A DNA stretch of 64,000 nt from Sphingomonas taxi (GCF_000764535.1 NZ_CP009571.1:3596001-3660000); one strand, 5' to 3'; numbered from the stretch's first letter, positions 34,774-43,208 are shown. Made by a program: numbers and translations. The notes: generated from the sequence alone by a model not told the origin.

Positions 34774-35406
34774 GTGAAGACTCTCGGTTTTCTAGGTGCA
34801 GGCCGTCTTGCACAGATGCTGGCGCCCAAAGCCGGCAAGGCCGGCTGGCGGGTGATCCTGTCGAATTCGCGCGGACCGGATACGCTGAAGGCGCTGGTCG
34901 ACGGTATCGATGGCGACGTCGTCGCGGCGACTCCGGCGGACATGCTCGCACAGGCCGATATCGTGCTGCTGGCGATCCGCTGGCCCCAGCTGGCCGCGGC
35001 GACCGACGGCCTGTCGTGGCAGGGCCGGATCGTGATCGACGCGACCAACAATCGCCTGGGGCCGACGCCGTTGGACGTGATCGATATCGGCGGCGCGCTG
35101 TCGAGCGATATCGTCGCGGACCACGTTCCGGGCGCACGTCTGGTCAAGGCCTTCAACCATGAGCCGATCTTCCTGTTCGACAAGGCATTGCCGCCGCAGG
35201 ACGATGCCAAGGTCCTGTTCCTGGCCGGTAGCGATGCCGAGGCCAATGCCGCGGTCGCCGCACTGATCCGCGACCTCGGTGCCGAGCCGGTCGATCTCGG
35301 CCCGATCGATCAGGGTGGCAAGCAGATCGCGATGGGCGGTCCGCTGACCAACAAGATGAAGCTGTTCACGGTCGAGGAGGCGGCGTCCGCAAAGACGCCC
35401 GCCTGA
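34774..35406 (+). CDS. NADPH-dependent F420-reductase-like dinucleotide-binding protein
   Basis: 210 residues from GTG 34774 (AAGGA about ten bases upstream). Rossmann start VKTLGFLGAGRLAQMLAPKAGKAGW with GxGxxA, then ILSNSRGP (Ser-Arg pair expected for the 2'-phosphate of NADP) and ADIVLLAIRWPQL, IVIDATNN, VKAFNH. These are the marks of the NADP_bind/F420 oxidoreductase family, which in non-F420 bacteria act as NADPH-dependent reductases of unknown substrate. Stands alone with its own copy of the shared element. Its stop (35404-35406) directly abuts the convergent CMD gene's stop (35407-35409), forming TGATCA. Confidence 0.85.
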   Translation: MKTLGFLGAGRLAQMLAPKAGKAGWRVILSNSRGPDTLKALVDGIDGDVVAATPADMLAQADIVLLAIRWPQLAAATDGLSWQGRIVIDATNNRLGPTPLDVIDIGGALSSDIVADHVPGARLVKAFNHEPIFLFDKALPPQDDAKVLFLAGSDAEANAAVAALIRDLGAEPVDLGPIDQGGKQIAMGGPLTNKMKLFTVEEAASAKTPA

Positions 35407-35970
35407 TCAACCGGCGAAGGGTGAGGGTGTCGCGGGCAGCGGGTTGCGCGCGACATTCATCACCATCGCCAGCAACGCATAATAGCCGCATACCGAACAC
35501 AGATCGATCACCCCCGCCGCGCCGAGCAGGTGGGCGACCGGCGCATAGATGGTGTCGTCGACGCTGCCCGACCGATGCAATTGGCGGCAGAATTCCAGCA
35601 CCATCGCTTCCTCTGGCGTCAGTCCGGCCACGTCCGTCCCCGCCGCCAGCGTCGCGATCGCGCTGGCGCTGACGCCCGCCGTCGCGGCCAGCGCGGCATG
35701 GACGGTCCATTCGTAATCCTGTCGCCAGTGGCGCGCGGTCGCCAGGATCGCCAGTTCGCGCAGATTGGCCGGGATCGGGCTTTCGAAGCGCAGATAGGCG
35801 CCGAGCCCCTGTGCCGCCGCAAACGCCCCCGGACTGTTCAGCAGGACCGCGAACGGCCCGCGCACCGACCCGCGTGGTCCCGCGGCGACGACGGCCGCGG
35901 CGTCGCGCTGCGCCGGCGTCATCGCCTCCGGATCGACCGCCGCGATCCGTGGTGTCGTCTCGTCGCGCAT
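35407..35970 (-). CDS. carboxymuconolactone decarboxylase family protein
   Basis: 187 residues from ATG 35970 with GGAGGG upstream. CMD core: ANLRELAILATARHWRQDYEWTVHAALAATAGVSASAIATLAAG; the C-terminal half has FCRQLHRSGSVDDTIYAPVAHLLGAAGVIDLCSVCGYYALLAMVMNVARN. As in the 25423 paralogue, YEW-x2-H replaces CxxC, so it is the non-redox branch. Divergent from the second flavin monooxygenase across 160 bp that contains copy F of the shared element. Function unknown. Confidence 0.82.
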   Translation of the reverse strand: MRDETTPRIAAVDPEAMTPAQRDAAAVVAAGPRGSVRGPFAVLLNSPGAFAAAQGLGAYLRFESPIPANLRELAILATARHWRQDYEWTVHAALAATAGVSASAIATLAAGTDVAGLTPEEAMVLEFCRQLHRSGSVDDTIYAPVAHLLGAAGVIDLCSVCGYYALLAMVMNVARNPLPATPSPFAG

Positions 35971-36038
35971 GGCCGTCCCTCCCGCTTGGTATCGCCATGT
36001 CCATGCGCTCGGGCCGCCGGCGAGGGAAGCCAAACGAG

Positions 36039-36054
36039 GTACGCGGAGCGGACG
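36039..36054 (+). promoter_or_regulatory. shared 16-bp element, copy F (second flavin monooxygenase)
   Basis: GTACGC-GGAG-CGGACG, one base off consensus, ending 76 bp before GTG 36131, same orientation and same distance as copy E. Confidence 0.55.
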
Positions 36055-36130
36055 GGCGACGGTGTCGCGTTGCCGGCCGGTGCCGGTCGATCCACACACG
36101 CTGCATCTGTCATCTAGAAGTGGGTATCCC

Positions 36131-37480
36131 GTGGCAACTCTCCTGAAAGACGTGTCCTCGGCCGCTGCCGGCCTGCCGCAGCCCGAGCCTGACCTTACGT
36201 CGGCGGAGATCGTCCGGCGCGCCAGCGCGCTTCGCCCGCTCCTGCTGGCCGACCAGGCCAATGTCGAAGCCCGCGGGACCTATTCGGACGAGATGCATCA
36301 GCGATTCCGCGATGCCGGCCTGTACCGCATCCTCCAGCCCCGGATGTATGGCGGTTACGAATTCGACCTCACCGTGTTCGCCCGCGTGGTGATGGAGATC
36401 GCCCGCGGCTGCCCCAGCACCGGCTGGGGCTTTTGCCTCGCCTCGGCGCATGCGCTCAATGCCGCCGCGCTCTATTCGAAGGCGGGGCAGGACATTCTGT
36501 TCGGCGCCGACGGTCATTTCGCCGCATCGGCCCGCGGCGTGCCGAGCGGCACCGCGACCGAAACGCCCGAAGGCTGGGTCGTCAACGGCCAGTGGGATTA
36601 TTGCTCCGGTTCGCCGCACAGCAGCCATGCGATGTTCGGCGTGCGGCTGATCCCGCTGGGCGGCGCGCCGGTCGGCCCGCCGATGTTCGGCACGGTGACC
36701 GTCCCGCGCGAACAATGGGCGATGCTCGACAATTGGCGCGGTTTCATCGGGTTGCGCGGCAGCGGGTCGAACAGCATCCGGGTCGAGGATGCGCTGGTCC
36801 CCGATGCGCTGGTCAGTCGCCAGAACTTCTTCTCGATCAACATCGATGGCGGCACCGTCGGTTACCACCTGCACGGCAACGCGATGTATTCCGGGCGCAT
36901 GTTCGGCTTTTTCCAGACCGAGATCACCTCGATCCTGGTCGGCATCGGGTTCGCCGCGCTCGACGAGTTCGAGCTGATCCTGAAGAAGAAGGCCGAGGGG
37001 CCGGCGGGTCCTCCGGGCGCGCCGGGCAGCGGCGTTGACGACCTGCTGCGGCCCTATGGCCTCGCTGCCGGCCTGCTGGAGGCGGCGCGCAATGCGGTCA
37101 TCTCGGGTGCGCAATCCTACCTCGATTATTGTGCGGCCGGCGTCGAGGACGCCGCCGCTTATGCGGAGATCGACGACATGCGGATCCAGGCCGGTTTGCA
37201 GCAGGCCGCACGCATGGCCGGGGAAGCGATCGATCTGTTGTACACCGCCGCCGGGACGAGCACCTCGGCGAAGGACGGCAACCGGTTGCAGCGCTACTTC
37301 CGCGACATATCGATGGCGCGGACCAATCCCGGCCTTGCCTACGAGCGGACCGCGGTGATGCTGGCCCGCCGGACGGTCGCGGAGCGGATCGCGCCGGACA
37401 GCGCGGCTCCCGGCGGCCCGCGTCCGGACGGTGCGCCGGTCGGCGCTCCCCCGCCCGGTGCCGCACCGGTCGCGCGTTGA
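36131..37480 (+). CDS. acyl-CoA-dehydrogenase-like flavin monooxygenase (group D), second copy
   Basis: 449 residues from GTG 36131. Same architecture as the enzyme at 21868: MYGGYEFDLTVFARVVMEIARGCPSTGWGFCLASAHALN, then GWVVNGQWDYCSGSPHSSHAMFGVRL and GLRGSGSNSIRVEDALVPDALV, and a C-terminal helical bundle with YTAAGTSTSAKDGNRLQRYFRDISMARTNPGLAYER. Has an extra Pro/Gly/Ala-rich tail of about 35 residues after AERIAPDS. Oxygenase component of a two-component hydroxylase; needs reduced flavin from the reductase at 40003. Sequence differs widely from the first copy, so the two probably act on different phenols or successive steps. Confidence 0.85.
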   Translation: MATLLKDVSSAAAGLPQPEPDLTSAEIVRRASALRPLLLADQANVEARGTYSDEMHQRFRDAGLYRILQPRMYGGYEFDLTVFARVVMEIARGCPSTGWGFCLASAHALNAAALYSKAGQDILFGADGHFAASARGVPSGTATETPEGWVVNGQWDYCSGSPHSSHAMFGVRLIPLGGAPVGPPMFGTVTVPREQWAMLDNWRGFIGLRGSGSNSIRVEDALVPDALVSRQNFFSINIDGGTVGYHLHGNAMYSGRMFGFFQTEITSILVGIGFAALDEFELILKKKAEGPAGPPGAPGSGVDDLLRPYGLAAGLLEAARNAVISGAQSYLDYCAAGVEDAAAYAEIDDMRIQAGLQQAARMAGEAIDLLYTAAGTSTSAKDGNRLQRYFRDISMARTNPGLAYERTAVMLARRTVAERIAPDSAAPGGPRPDGAPVGAPPPGAAPVAR

Positions 37481-37525
37481 CCGCCGTCTGACCCCGCGAA
37501 CGATCCTCCTCACCGTTCCGGGATC

Positions 37526-38788
37526 ATGATGCACGCACGCTCGCCTTCCTTTTCCCCGTGGCGCGGCCCCTTCCTGAAGGTCTGGCTGTTGCGTGCATGT
37601 TCAACGCTGGGGGGGCAGGTGCTGGCGTTCGCGGTGACGCTGCGGCTGTACGAGGCGAGCGGCTCGGCGCTCGACCTCGGGCTGGTCGGACTGGTGCAGT
37701 TCCTGCCGGGTTTCGCGCTGGCCATTCCGGCGGGACAGCTCGTCGACCGGTTCGCCCCCGCGCGGGTCGCGATCGGCGTCCAGTCGGTGAACGCGCTCGC
37801 CGCCGCGATGCTGCTGGTGCCGGGATTGTCCAAGGACGGCCTGACGGCGCTGCTCTTCGCCGCGGCGCTGGCGACCGGGGCGACGCGGGCGTTCGACCAT
37901 CCCGTCAACACCGCCCTGCTGCCCAGCGTCGTGCCCGATCGCCATGTCGCGCGCGCCGTCGCCTGGACGACGTCGATCGCCAAGATGGGGACGCTCGCCG
38001 GGCCGATCCTCGGCGGCATGCTCTATGCGCTGTCGCCGGCGGCCGATTACGCCGTCGCCTGCGGCCTGTTCCTGCTCGGAATCGTCGCGGCCGGGACCAT
38101 CCCCGCCATCGTCCGCAGCGCGACTGCCCCGGCGCTCGATCTCCGGGCAGCCTTCGCCGGTTTCTCGATCATCCGCCGCGACCGGGTGCTGGGCGGGGCG
38201 ATGCTGCTCGACATGGTTGCCGTGCTGCTCGGCGGTGCCACCGCGCTGCTGCCGGTGTTCGCCAAGGACGTACTGCACGTCGGTGCGGCGGAGCTCGGCA
38301 TCCTGCGCGCGGCACCGGCGGTCGGTGCGGTGCTGACCGGATTGTGGCTCGCGCGCCATCCGGTCGAACGCCATGCCGGGCGCGTGCTGGTCGCGACGAC
38401 GCTGCTGTTCGGGGCGCTGACCTGCGGCTTCGGGCTGACGCAGAGCCTCGTCCCGGCCTGCGCTTTGTTGTGCGGGATCGGCGCGGCAGACATGATCAGC
38501 ATCCATATCCGCAGCGCGCTGGTGCAATTGCGCACGCCGCCCGAGCTGCGCGGCCGGGTGGGGGCGGTCAACGGCCTTTTCATCAGCAGCTCGAACCAGA
38601 TCGGCGCGTTCGAATCGGGAGTGACCGCTTATTGGTTCGGGCTGGTGCCGGCGATCCTGCTCGGCGGTGGTGCGACGATCGCGGCCACCGCGGCGATCGC
38701 GCGCCTGTTCGCACCGCTGCGCCGGGTCGACCGGCTGGCGGACACGCCCGCTCCGCCGGCACGGCCCCGACAGCGGCAACCGGTATGA
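37526..38788 (+). CDS. MFS exporter (EntS-like, MFS_3 family)
   Basis: 420 residues, about 11-12 membrane helices. The N-terminal FLKVWLLRACSTLGGQVLAFAVTLRLYEASGSALDLGLVGLVQFLPGFALAIPAGQLVDRF and DHPVNTALLPSVVPDRHVARAVAWTTSIAKMGTLAGPILGG match the EntS/LmrP-like MFS_3 group, which mostly exports siderophores, drugs or metabolites. In this place it may relieve toxicity of quinone or phenol intermediates. Follows the monooxygenase by 45 bp. Confidence 0.85.
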   Translation: MMHARSPSFSPWRGPFLKVWLLRACSTLGGQVLAFAVTLRLYEASGSALDLGLVGLVQFLPGFALAIPAGQLVDRFAPARVAIGVQSVNALAAAMLLVPGLSKDGLTALLFAAALATGATRAFDHPVNTALLPSVVPDRHVARAVAWTTSIAKMGTLAGPILGGMLYALSPAADYAVACGLFLLGIVAAGTIPAIVRSATAPALDLRAAFAGFSIIRRDRVLGGAMLLDMVAVLLGGATALLPVFAKDVLHVGAAELGILRAAPAVGAVLTGLWLARHPVERHAGRVLVATTLLFGALTCGFGLTQSLVPACALLCGIGAADMISIHIRSALVQLRTPPELRGRVGAVNGLFISSSNQIGAFESGVTAYWFGLVPAILLGGGATIAATAAIARLFAPLRRVDRLADTPAPPARPRQRQPV

Positions 38789-38812
38789 CCCCTCTTGCAT
38801 GAAGGCAGGCCT

Positions 38813-38992
38813 ATGTTCTGGCGCGACCAGTCTCCGACGATACGGGCACATGACGGCCGGCACTCGCGCATCCAGTCGCGGTTCGTGCTGTTCGGGATGA
38901 TCCTGTCGGCCAAACATTCGAACGACGGCATGGGCGTCGTGCCGCGCGACCGGCCCACCGGGACGGATACGCCCGGCAGAGGGATCGACTGA
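38813..38992 (+). CDS. possible 59-residue hypothetical protein
   Basis: Short frame MFWRDQSPTIRAHDGRHSRI... filling the 205-bp gap between the exporter and the ring-cleavage dioxygenase. Its stop lies one base before the GTG of the dioxygenase, as in coupled genes, but the composition is Arg/Asp/Gly-rich, there is no recognisable domain and the ribosome site is weak. It could be only a leader that brings ribosomes to the dioxygenase start. Confidence 0.25.
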   Translation: MFWRDQSPTIRAHDGRHSRIQSRFVLFGMILSAKHSNDGMGVVPRDRPTGTDTPGRGID

Positions 38993-38993
38993 C

Positions 38994-39854
38994 GTGAGCG
39001 ACGATGCCATGGACGCGATCACCGCCCGCGCGCTGCGCAGCGTCGAGGGCGCGGCATCGCCGCGCGCGCGGCAGGTCAGCGAGGCGCTCATCCGCCATCT
39101 CCACGCCTTCGTGCGCGAGGTCGCGCCGACCGAGCAGGAATGGATGGCGGGGATCGCCTTCCTGACCCGGACGGGCCAGATGTGCAGCGACAGTCGACAG
39201 GAATATATCCTGCTGTCCGACGTGCTCGGCGTGTCGATGATCGTCGATGCGATCAACAACCGACTGCCGGCCGAGGCGACCGAGACGACGGTGTTCGGCC
39301 CATTCTATGTGCCGCCGCCCAGCTTCCCGTCGGGCGCCGACATGCGCGGCGATCTGGCGGGCGCGTCGCTGTTCATCTCGGGCGTCGTCCGTGCCGCCGA
39401 CGGATCGCCGATCGCGGACGCGACGATCGACATCTGGCACGCCGATGCGGAAGGCTTCTACGACGTGCAGAAGCAACACGACCGTCCGGGGCTCGCCGCG
39501 CGCGGCCGCTTCCGGAGCACGGCGGATGGCGGGTTCAGCCTGTGGACGGTTCGGCCGACCGCCTATCCAATCCCCGACGACGGCCCGGTCGGCGACCTGC
39601 TGAAGCTGCAGGGGCGCCACCCCTACCGGCCCGAGCACGTCCATTTCATGGTCAGCGCGCCGGGCTATCGCAAGCTGGTGACGCATCTGTTCGCTGCCGG
39701 CGATCCCTATCTTGATTCGGACGTGGTGTTCGGCGTCAAGCCGTCGCTGATCCGGCCGATCGTCGTCCATCCCGCCGGGCCGGGACCTGACGGCGGCATG
39801 CGGACCGGACCCTGGCACGAACTACGTGCGGACGTCGTGCTCGCACCGGAATGA
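38994..39854 (+). CDS. intradiol dioxygenase, hydroxyquinol 1,2-dioxygenase type
   Basis: 286 residues from GTG 38994. N-terminal helical linker (RQVSEALIRHLHAFVREVAPTEQEWMAGIAFLTRTGQMCSDSRQEYILLSDVLGVSMIVDAIN) followed by the beta-sandwich core ATETTVFGPFYVPP. Non-haem Fe(III) ligands are all present: Y156 (EGFYDVQ), Y191 (TAYPIPDDGPVG), H215 and H217 (RPEHVHFMV). Length and the F-P-S-G-A-D loop fit hydroxyquinol rather than catechol 1,2-dioxygenases (~310). Converts 1,2,4-trihydroxybenzene to maleylacetate, the substrate of the reductase at 45714. Catechol cleavage remains possible. Confidence 0.88.
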   Translation: MSDDAMDAITARALRSVEGAASPRARQVSEALIRHLHAFVREVAPTEQEWMAGIAFLTRTGQMCSDSRQEYILLSDVLGVSMIVDAINNRLPAEATETTVFGPFYVPPPSFPSGADMRGDLAGASLFISGVVRAADGSPIADATIDIWHADAEGFYDVQKQHDRPGLAARGRFRSTADGGFSLWTVRPTAYPIPDDGPVGDLLKLQGRHPYRPEHVHFMVSAPGYRKLVTHLFAAGDPYLDSDVVFGVKPSLIRPIVVHPAGPGPDGGMRTGPWHELRADVVLAPE

Positions 39855-39876
39855 ACGGCCGCCCGCGGGCGGCGGG

Positions 39877-39892
39877 GACACGTGGCGGACAT
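39877..39892 (+). promoter_or_regulatory. shared 16-bp element, copy H (flavin reductase/ribB operon)
   Basis: GGACAC-GTGG-CGGACA, two positions off consensus, 110 bp before the flavin-reductase ATG, same orientation. Confidence 0.5.
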
Positions 39893-40002
39893 CGGCGGCG
39901 GGGAAATTGTGATCGCCCGGGAACAAGCGATAACCCGGGTCCAGACGATCGGCGGGCGATCTCGACATCGGTCCAGACGCGATTTCCGACGTACAGGAGA
40001 GC

Positions 40003-40518
40003 ATGATGTCCGCCTCGACCGTAGCGATGATCGATCCGGCGAGTTTTCGGAAGGTCCTGGGCGCCTATCCGACCGGCGTGTGCGTGATCACCTCGGCGAA
40101 GGACGACACGCGGTTCGGCCTCGCGGTCGGGTCGTTCACCTCGATCTCGCTCGATCCGCCGCTCGTCGGCTTCTTTCCCGGCAAGACGTCGTCCAGCTGG
40201 CGCAGCATCGCCGACAGCGGACGCTTCTGCGTCAACGTGCTGGGGGCGGATCAGCTCGACATCTGCCGCCGCTTCGCGTCGAAGATGGAAAACAAGTTCG
40301 CCGACCTGTCGCACGGGTCGAGTCCGGCGGGATTGCCGCTGATCGACGGCGCGCTCGCCTGGATCGACTGCCGGGTCGAATCGGTGTTCGAACTCGGCGA
40401 CCATTATCTGGTCGTCGGCGCGGTCGACGATCTCAGTTGCGCGGATGCGGGCGATCCGCTGATCTTCCTGCGCGGCGGATATCACAACGTCCGGGCGATC
40501 GACGCGGTCGGCGCATGA
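40003..40518 (+). CDS. flavin reductase (HpaC/HsaB type)
   Basis: 171 residues; AGGAGA immediately upstream (ATG 40006 is equally well spaced). Flavin-reductase-like domain: FRKVLGAYPTGVCVITSAKDDTRFGLAVGSFTSISLDPPLVGFFPGKTSSSW, with the FTSISLDPPL signature, and the C-terminal GDHYLVVGAVDDL and LIFLRGGYHNV. Uses NADH or NADPH to make free reduced FMN/FAD for the two group D monooxygenases of the island; no other reductase of this kind is in the window. Overlaps ribB by 4 nt. Confidence 0.9.
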   Translation: MMSASTVAMIDPASFRKVLGAYPTGVCVITSAKDDTRFGLAVGSFTSISLDPPLVGFFPGKTSSSWRSIADSGRFCVNVLGADQLDICRRFASKMENKFADLSHGSSPAGLPLIDGALAWIDCRVESVFELGDHYLVVGAVDDLSCADAGDPLIFLRGGYHNVRAIDAVGA

Positions 40519-41675
40519 CATCGCCGGCCGATCCCCAGCGTCCCGACCGCCGCGGCGACGGCGCCATGCGGTCGGGCCGGCGCATCCCGGTCGCCACCCC
40601 CGACGAGATCATCGACGAAGCCCGCAACGGCCGCATGTTCATCCTGGTCGACGACGAGGATCGCGAGAATGAGGGCGATCTGATCATCCCGGCGCAGATG
40701 GCGACGCCCGAGAAGATCAATTTCATGGCGCGTCACGGGCGCGGGCTGATCTGCCTCGCCATCACCAAGGCGCGCGTCGATCATCTCGGTCTGGGTCTGA
40801 TGACGCGGCAGAACGGCACCCGGCACGAGACGGCGTTCACCGTCTCGATCGAGGCGCGCGACGGCGTGACGACGGGCATCTCCGCCGCCGACCGGGCGCG
40901 TACGGTGGCGGTGGCGATCGATGCGGGCAAGGGCGCAGACGAGATCGTGACCCCCGGCCACGTCTTTCCGCTGGTCGCGCGCGACGGCGGCGTGCTGGTG
41001 CGTGCGGGGCATACCGAGGCGGCGGTCGACGTGTCGCGACTGGCGGGGCTCAATCCGTCGGGCGTGATCTGCGAGATCATGAACGAGGATGGCACGATGG
41101 CGCGGCTCGACCAGTTGCTGCCCTTCGCCGAGCGGCACGACCTCAAGATCGGCACGATCCGCGATATCATCGCCTATCGCCGGCGCTTCGACCGCGTCGT
41201 CGAACGCGTCGCGAGCAAGGCGTTCGATTCGGCCTATGGCGGCGATTGGCAGCTCCTGACCTATCGCAGCAAGGTCGACGGGTCGGAGACGCTGGTGCTG
41301 CAGAAAGGCGCGGTCGCGGCGGACGGCGAGACGTTGGTGCGGATGCATACCGCGTCGCTGCTGTCCGACCTGCTGGGGGAACAGGGCTCGCGGACCCGTG
41401 CCATCCCGCAGGCGATGGAGCAGATCGCGCGGGCCGGGGCGGGCGTCATCGTCCTGATCGTGCCGCGGACCGAGCGGGGCGTACCACTGCCCGCGACGCG
41501 CGAATCCGACCCCGATATCGACCCGCGATCCTATGGCGTCGGCGCGGAGATCCTCGCCGATCTCGGCGTGCACGATCTCGTGCTGCTCACCAGCTCGCCG
41601 TCGCCGCAACTCGTCGGGCTGGAGGCGTTCGGATTGCGGATCGTCCGGCAGCAACCGTTCGATTTCCCGAAATGA
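40515..41675 (+). CDS. ribB: 3,4-dihydroxy-2-butanone-4-phosphate synthase with degenerate GTP cyclohydrolase II domain (RibBX type)
   Basis: 386 residues. Residues ~24-225 are a complete Rib[18 protein letters not shown] (E48, E51, E53), [29 protein letters not shown] with the T-x-F-T-V-S-I core, [34 protein letters not shown]. Residues ~230-386 follow the GTP-cyclohydrolase-II fold but all zinc Cys are gone: where RibA has C-x-T-G-D-x-x-G-S-x-R-C-D-C-G this reads [18 protein letters not shown]. So only the ribulose-5-phosphate step toward riboflavin is predicted. Coupled to the flavin reductase, it probably raises flavin supply when the flavin enzymes are induced. Confidence 0.88.
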   Translation: MTSPADPQRPDRRGDGAMRSGRRIPVATPDEIIDEARNGRMFILVDDEDRENEGDLIIPAQMATPEKINFMARHGRGLICLAITKARVDHLGLGLMTRQNGTRHETAFTVSIEARDGVTTGISAADRARTVAVAIDAGKGADEIVTPGHVFPLVARDGGVLVRAGHTEAAVDVSRLAGLNPSGVICEIMNEDGTMARLDQLLPFAERHDLKIGTIRDIIAYRRRFDRVVERVASKAFDSAYGGDWQLLTYRSKVDGSETLVLQKGAVAADGETLVRMHTASLLSDLLGEQGSRTRAIPQAMEQIARAGAGVIVLIVPRTERGVPLPATRESDPDIDPRSYGVGAEILADLGVHDLVLLTSSPSPQLVGLEAFGLRIVRQQPFDFPK

Positions 41676-42562
41676 CCGGCGCCGACGCGTTGGGCGTGGA
41701 GGACACGCACGGCATCCTGGCGCTGCCCGGCCAGACGCTCATCGCGTCGAGCGAGGGGCTCGGCTGGCGGACGCTGTTCGCCTCGCGGCAGATCGAGCAG
41801 CCCTATACCGGCTATTTCGGGGCCTGCGCGGATCATCTGATCGTCATGCATCTCAGCGGCCCGGTTCGGATCGAACGCGACTTCAGCGGCGAGCGGGCCT
41901 GTGCGAAGGTGCAGCGCGGCGGCCTGTTCATCCTGCCGGCCGGGCGCGATTTCGGCGTTTCGCTGGACGGCACGCTCGAGACGATCCACATCTACGTGCG
42001 CGGCACGATGCTCGATGCGGCGGCGCGCGAACTGGGGGTCGATCCCGCCACGCTCGCGATCATGCCGGGGCTCGGTGTCCACGATCCGGTGATCGAGCAG
42101 ATGGGGACCGTCTGCTGCACGATGCTGGCCGAGCGCCAGTCGGGCTTCTTCGCCGATGCGGTGGCGCGGATCCTCGCGGCGCGGATCGTCTCCGCGCATT
42201 CGAGCGCGATGCACGCGGCATCGGCGTCGGCCGCCGGGTTGAGCAGCGACCAGATCGATGCCGTCCGCGATCTCGTCCACCGGCATATCGAAGAGGCGAT
42301 CACGGTCGATTCCCTGGCGCTGGCGGCGGGTCTCCCGCCGGGGCAGTTCGCGCGCCGGTTCAAGCACACGACGGGACGCTCGCCCTATCAGTTCGTCATG
42401 GACGCGCGACTGGATCTGGCGCGCGACCTGCTGTTGCGCGGCGCGGCCATCGCCGAGGTCGCGGTGCAGACCGGCTTTACGCATCAGGAGCATCTGACGC
42501 GGATGTTCGGCCGGCGCTTCGGGATGACGCCGGGCCGGTTCCGCTCGGCCGCCATGCACTGA
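41672..42562 (+). CDS. AraC-family transcriptional regulator (XylS/NahR-style effector domain)
   Basis: 296 residues, ATG overlapping the ribB stop. N-terminal cupin-like domain (VHLSGPVRIERDF-type strand, RGGLFILPAGRDFGVSLDGTLETIHIYVRG); C-terminal double HTH: IEEAITVDSLALAAGLPPGQFARRFKHTTGRSPYQFVMDARLDLARDLLLRGAAIAEVAVQTGFTHQEHLTRMFGRRFGMTPGRFR. This is the standard two-HTH layout. It sits just ahead of the hydroquinone dioxygenase operon (112-bp gap), which lacks the shared element, so this protein is the natural regulator of that operon. AraC proteins bind asymmetric sites and are also a second candidate for the shared element. Confidence 0.9.
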   Translation: MTGADALGVEDTHGILALPGQTLIASSEGLGWRTLFASRQIEQPYTGYFGACADHLIVMHLSGPVRIERDFSGERACAKVQRGGLFILPAGRDFGVSLDGTLETIHIYVRGTMLDAAARELGVDPATLAIMPGLGVHDPVIEQMGTVCCTMLAERQSGFFADAVARILAARIVSAHSSAMHAASASAAGLSSDQIDAVRDLVHRHIEEAITVDSLALAAGLPPGQFARRFKHTTGRSPYQFVMDARLDLARDLLLRGAAIAEVAVQTGFTHQEHLTRMFGRRFGMTPGRFRSAAMH

Positions 42563-42674
42563 CACTGCCGGATCATGCAGAGGAAAACCCGTATCGTGCA
42601 GGACGGGCCTCGGCATCCCCCGGTATCGTCTGTTCGGATCAATCGCGCGCGACGCGAAGATGCAGGAGTTGGAT

Positions 42675-43187
42675 ATGGACGGTGTCGTAACCCAGTTCGG
42701 GAGCTTGCGCGACTATCGCAAGGGCGGGGTCGAGATCATCGACGACAACCCCAAGAACTACGTCTTTTCGAACGTGTTCGAGGTCGCCGACACCTCGGCG
42801 CCGTACGAGCGCGTCGCGGTCGGCAAGAATTTCGAATATGTAATCGAAACCGCCCGCGCCGAGGGCGTCTCCGGCTGGTTCGGCTGCGCCCATGACGAAT
42901 TCGTGCTGTGCATGGACGGCGCGGTCGAGGTCCATTTCGTCAAGCTCGACGACCCGGACGCCGTGGTCGATCCGGAGGGCGAGGGCGCGGTGGCGCTCGG
43001 CGACGCGATCCCCGCAGGGCGAAAGATGGGGCGCGTCGTGCTCGGCCGCGGCCATATGGCGATGCTGCCGGTCGGCGCCGCCTATCGGTTCCAGGCGGAC
43101 ACGCCGTCCGTCATCCTGTTCCAGACCATCGAAGGTGCCGTCACCGTCCATAAATGGGCGACGATCTGCCAGACCGAAGCCGCCTGA
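42675..43187 (+). CDS. hqdA: hydroquinone 1,2-dioxygenase small subunit
   Basis: 170 residues from ATG 42675, AGGAG six bases upstream (ATG 42660 in frame is rejected). Cupin-like beta protein: NYVFSNVFEVADTSAPYERVAVGKNFEYVIETARAEGVSGWFGCAHDEFVLCMDGAVEVHFVKLDD, later GRGHMAMLPVGAAYRFQADTPSVILFQTI. I recognise it as the alpha subunit of the two-subunit HqdAB/PnpCD enzymes, supported by gene order: small subunit, large subunit, ALDH, maleylacetate reductase. The enzyme opens hydroquinone to 4-hydroxymuconic semialdehyde using Fe(II) and O2. First gene of a six-gene operon to 47461. Confidence 0.82.
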   Translation: MDGVVTQFGSLRDYRKGGVEIIDDNPKNYVFSNVFEVADTSAPYERVAVGKNFEYVIETARAEGVSGWFGCAHDEFVLCMDGAVEVHFVKLDDPDAVVDPEGEGAVALGDAIPAGRKMGRVVLGRGHMAMLPVGAAYRFQADTPSVILFQTIEGAVTVHKWATICQTEAA

Positions 43188-43208
43188 GCTTCAGAGGAGA
43201 ATATCGAA

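Noticed and set aside
42590..42660. Copy of the 16-bp element upstream of hqdA (GTATCG...GGACGG)
   Set aside because: Half-sites are out of register and three of six bases in the left half differ; treated as absent.
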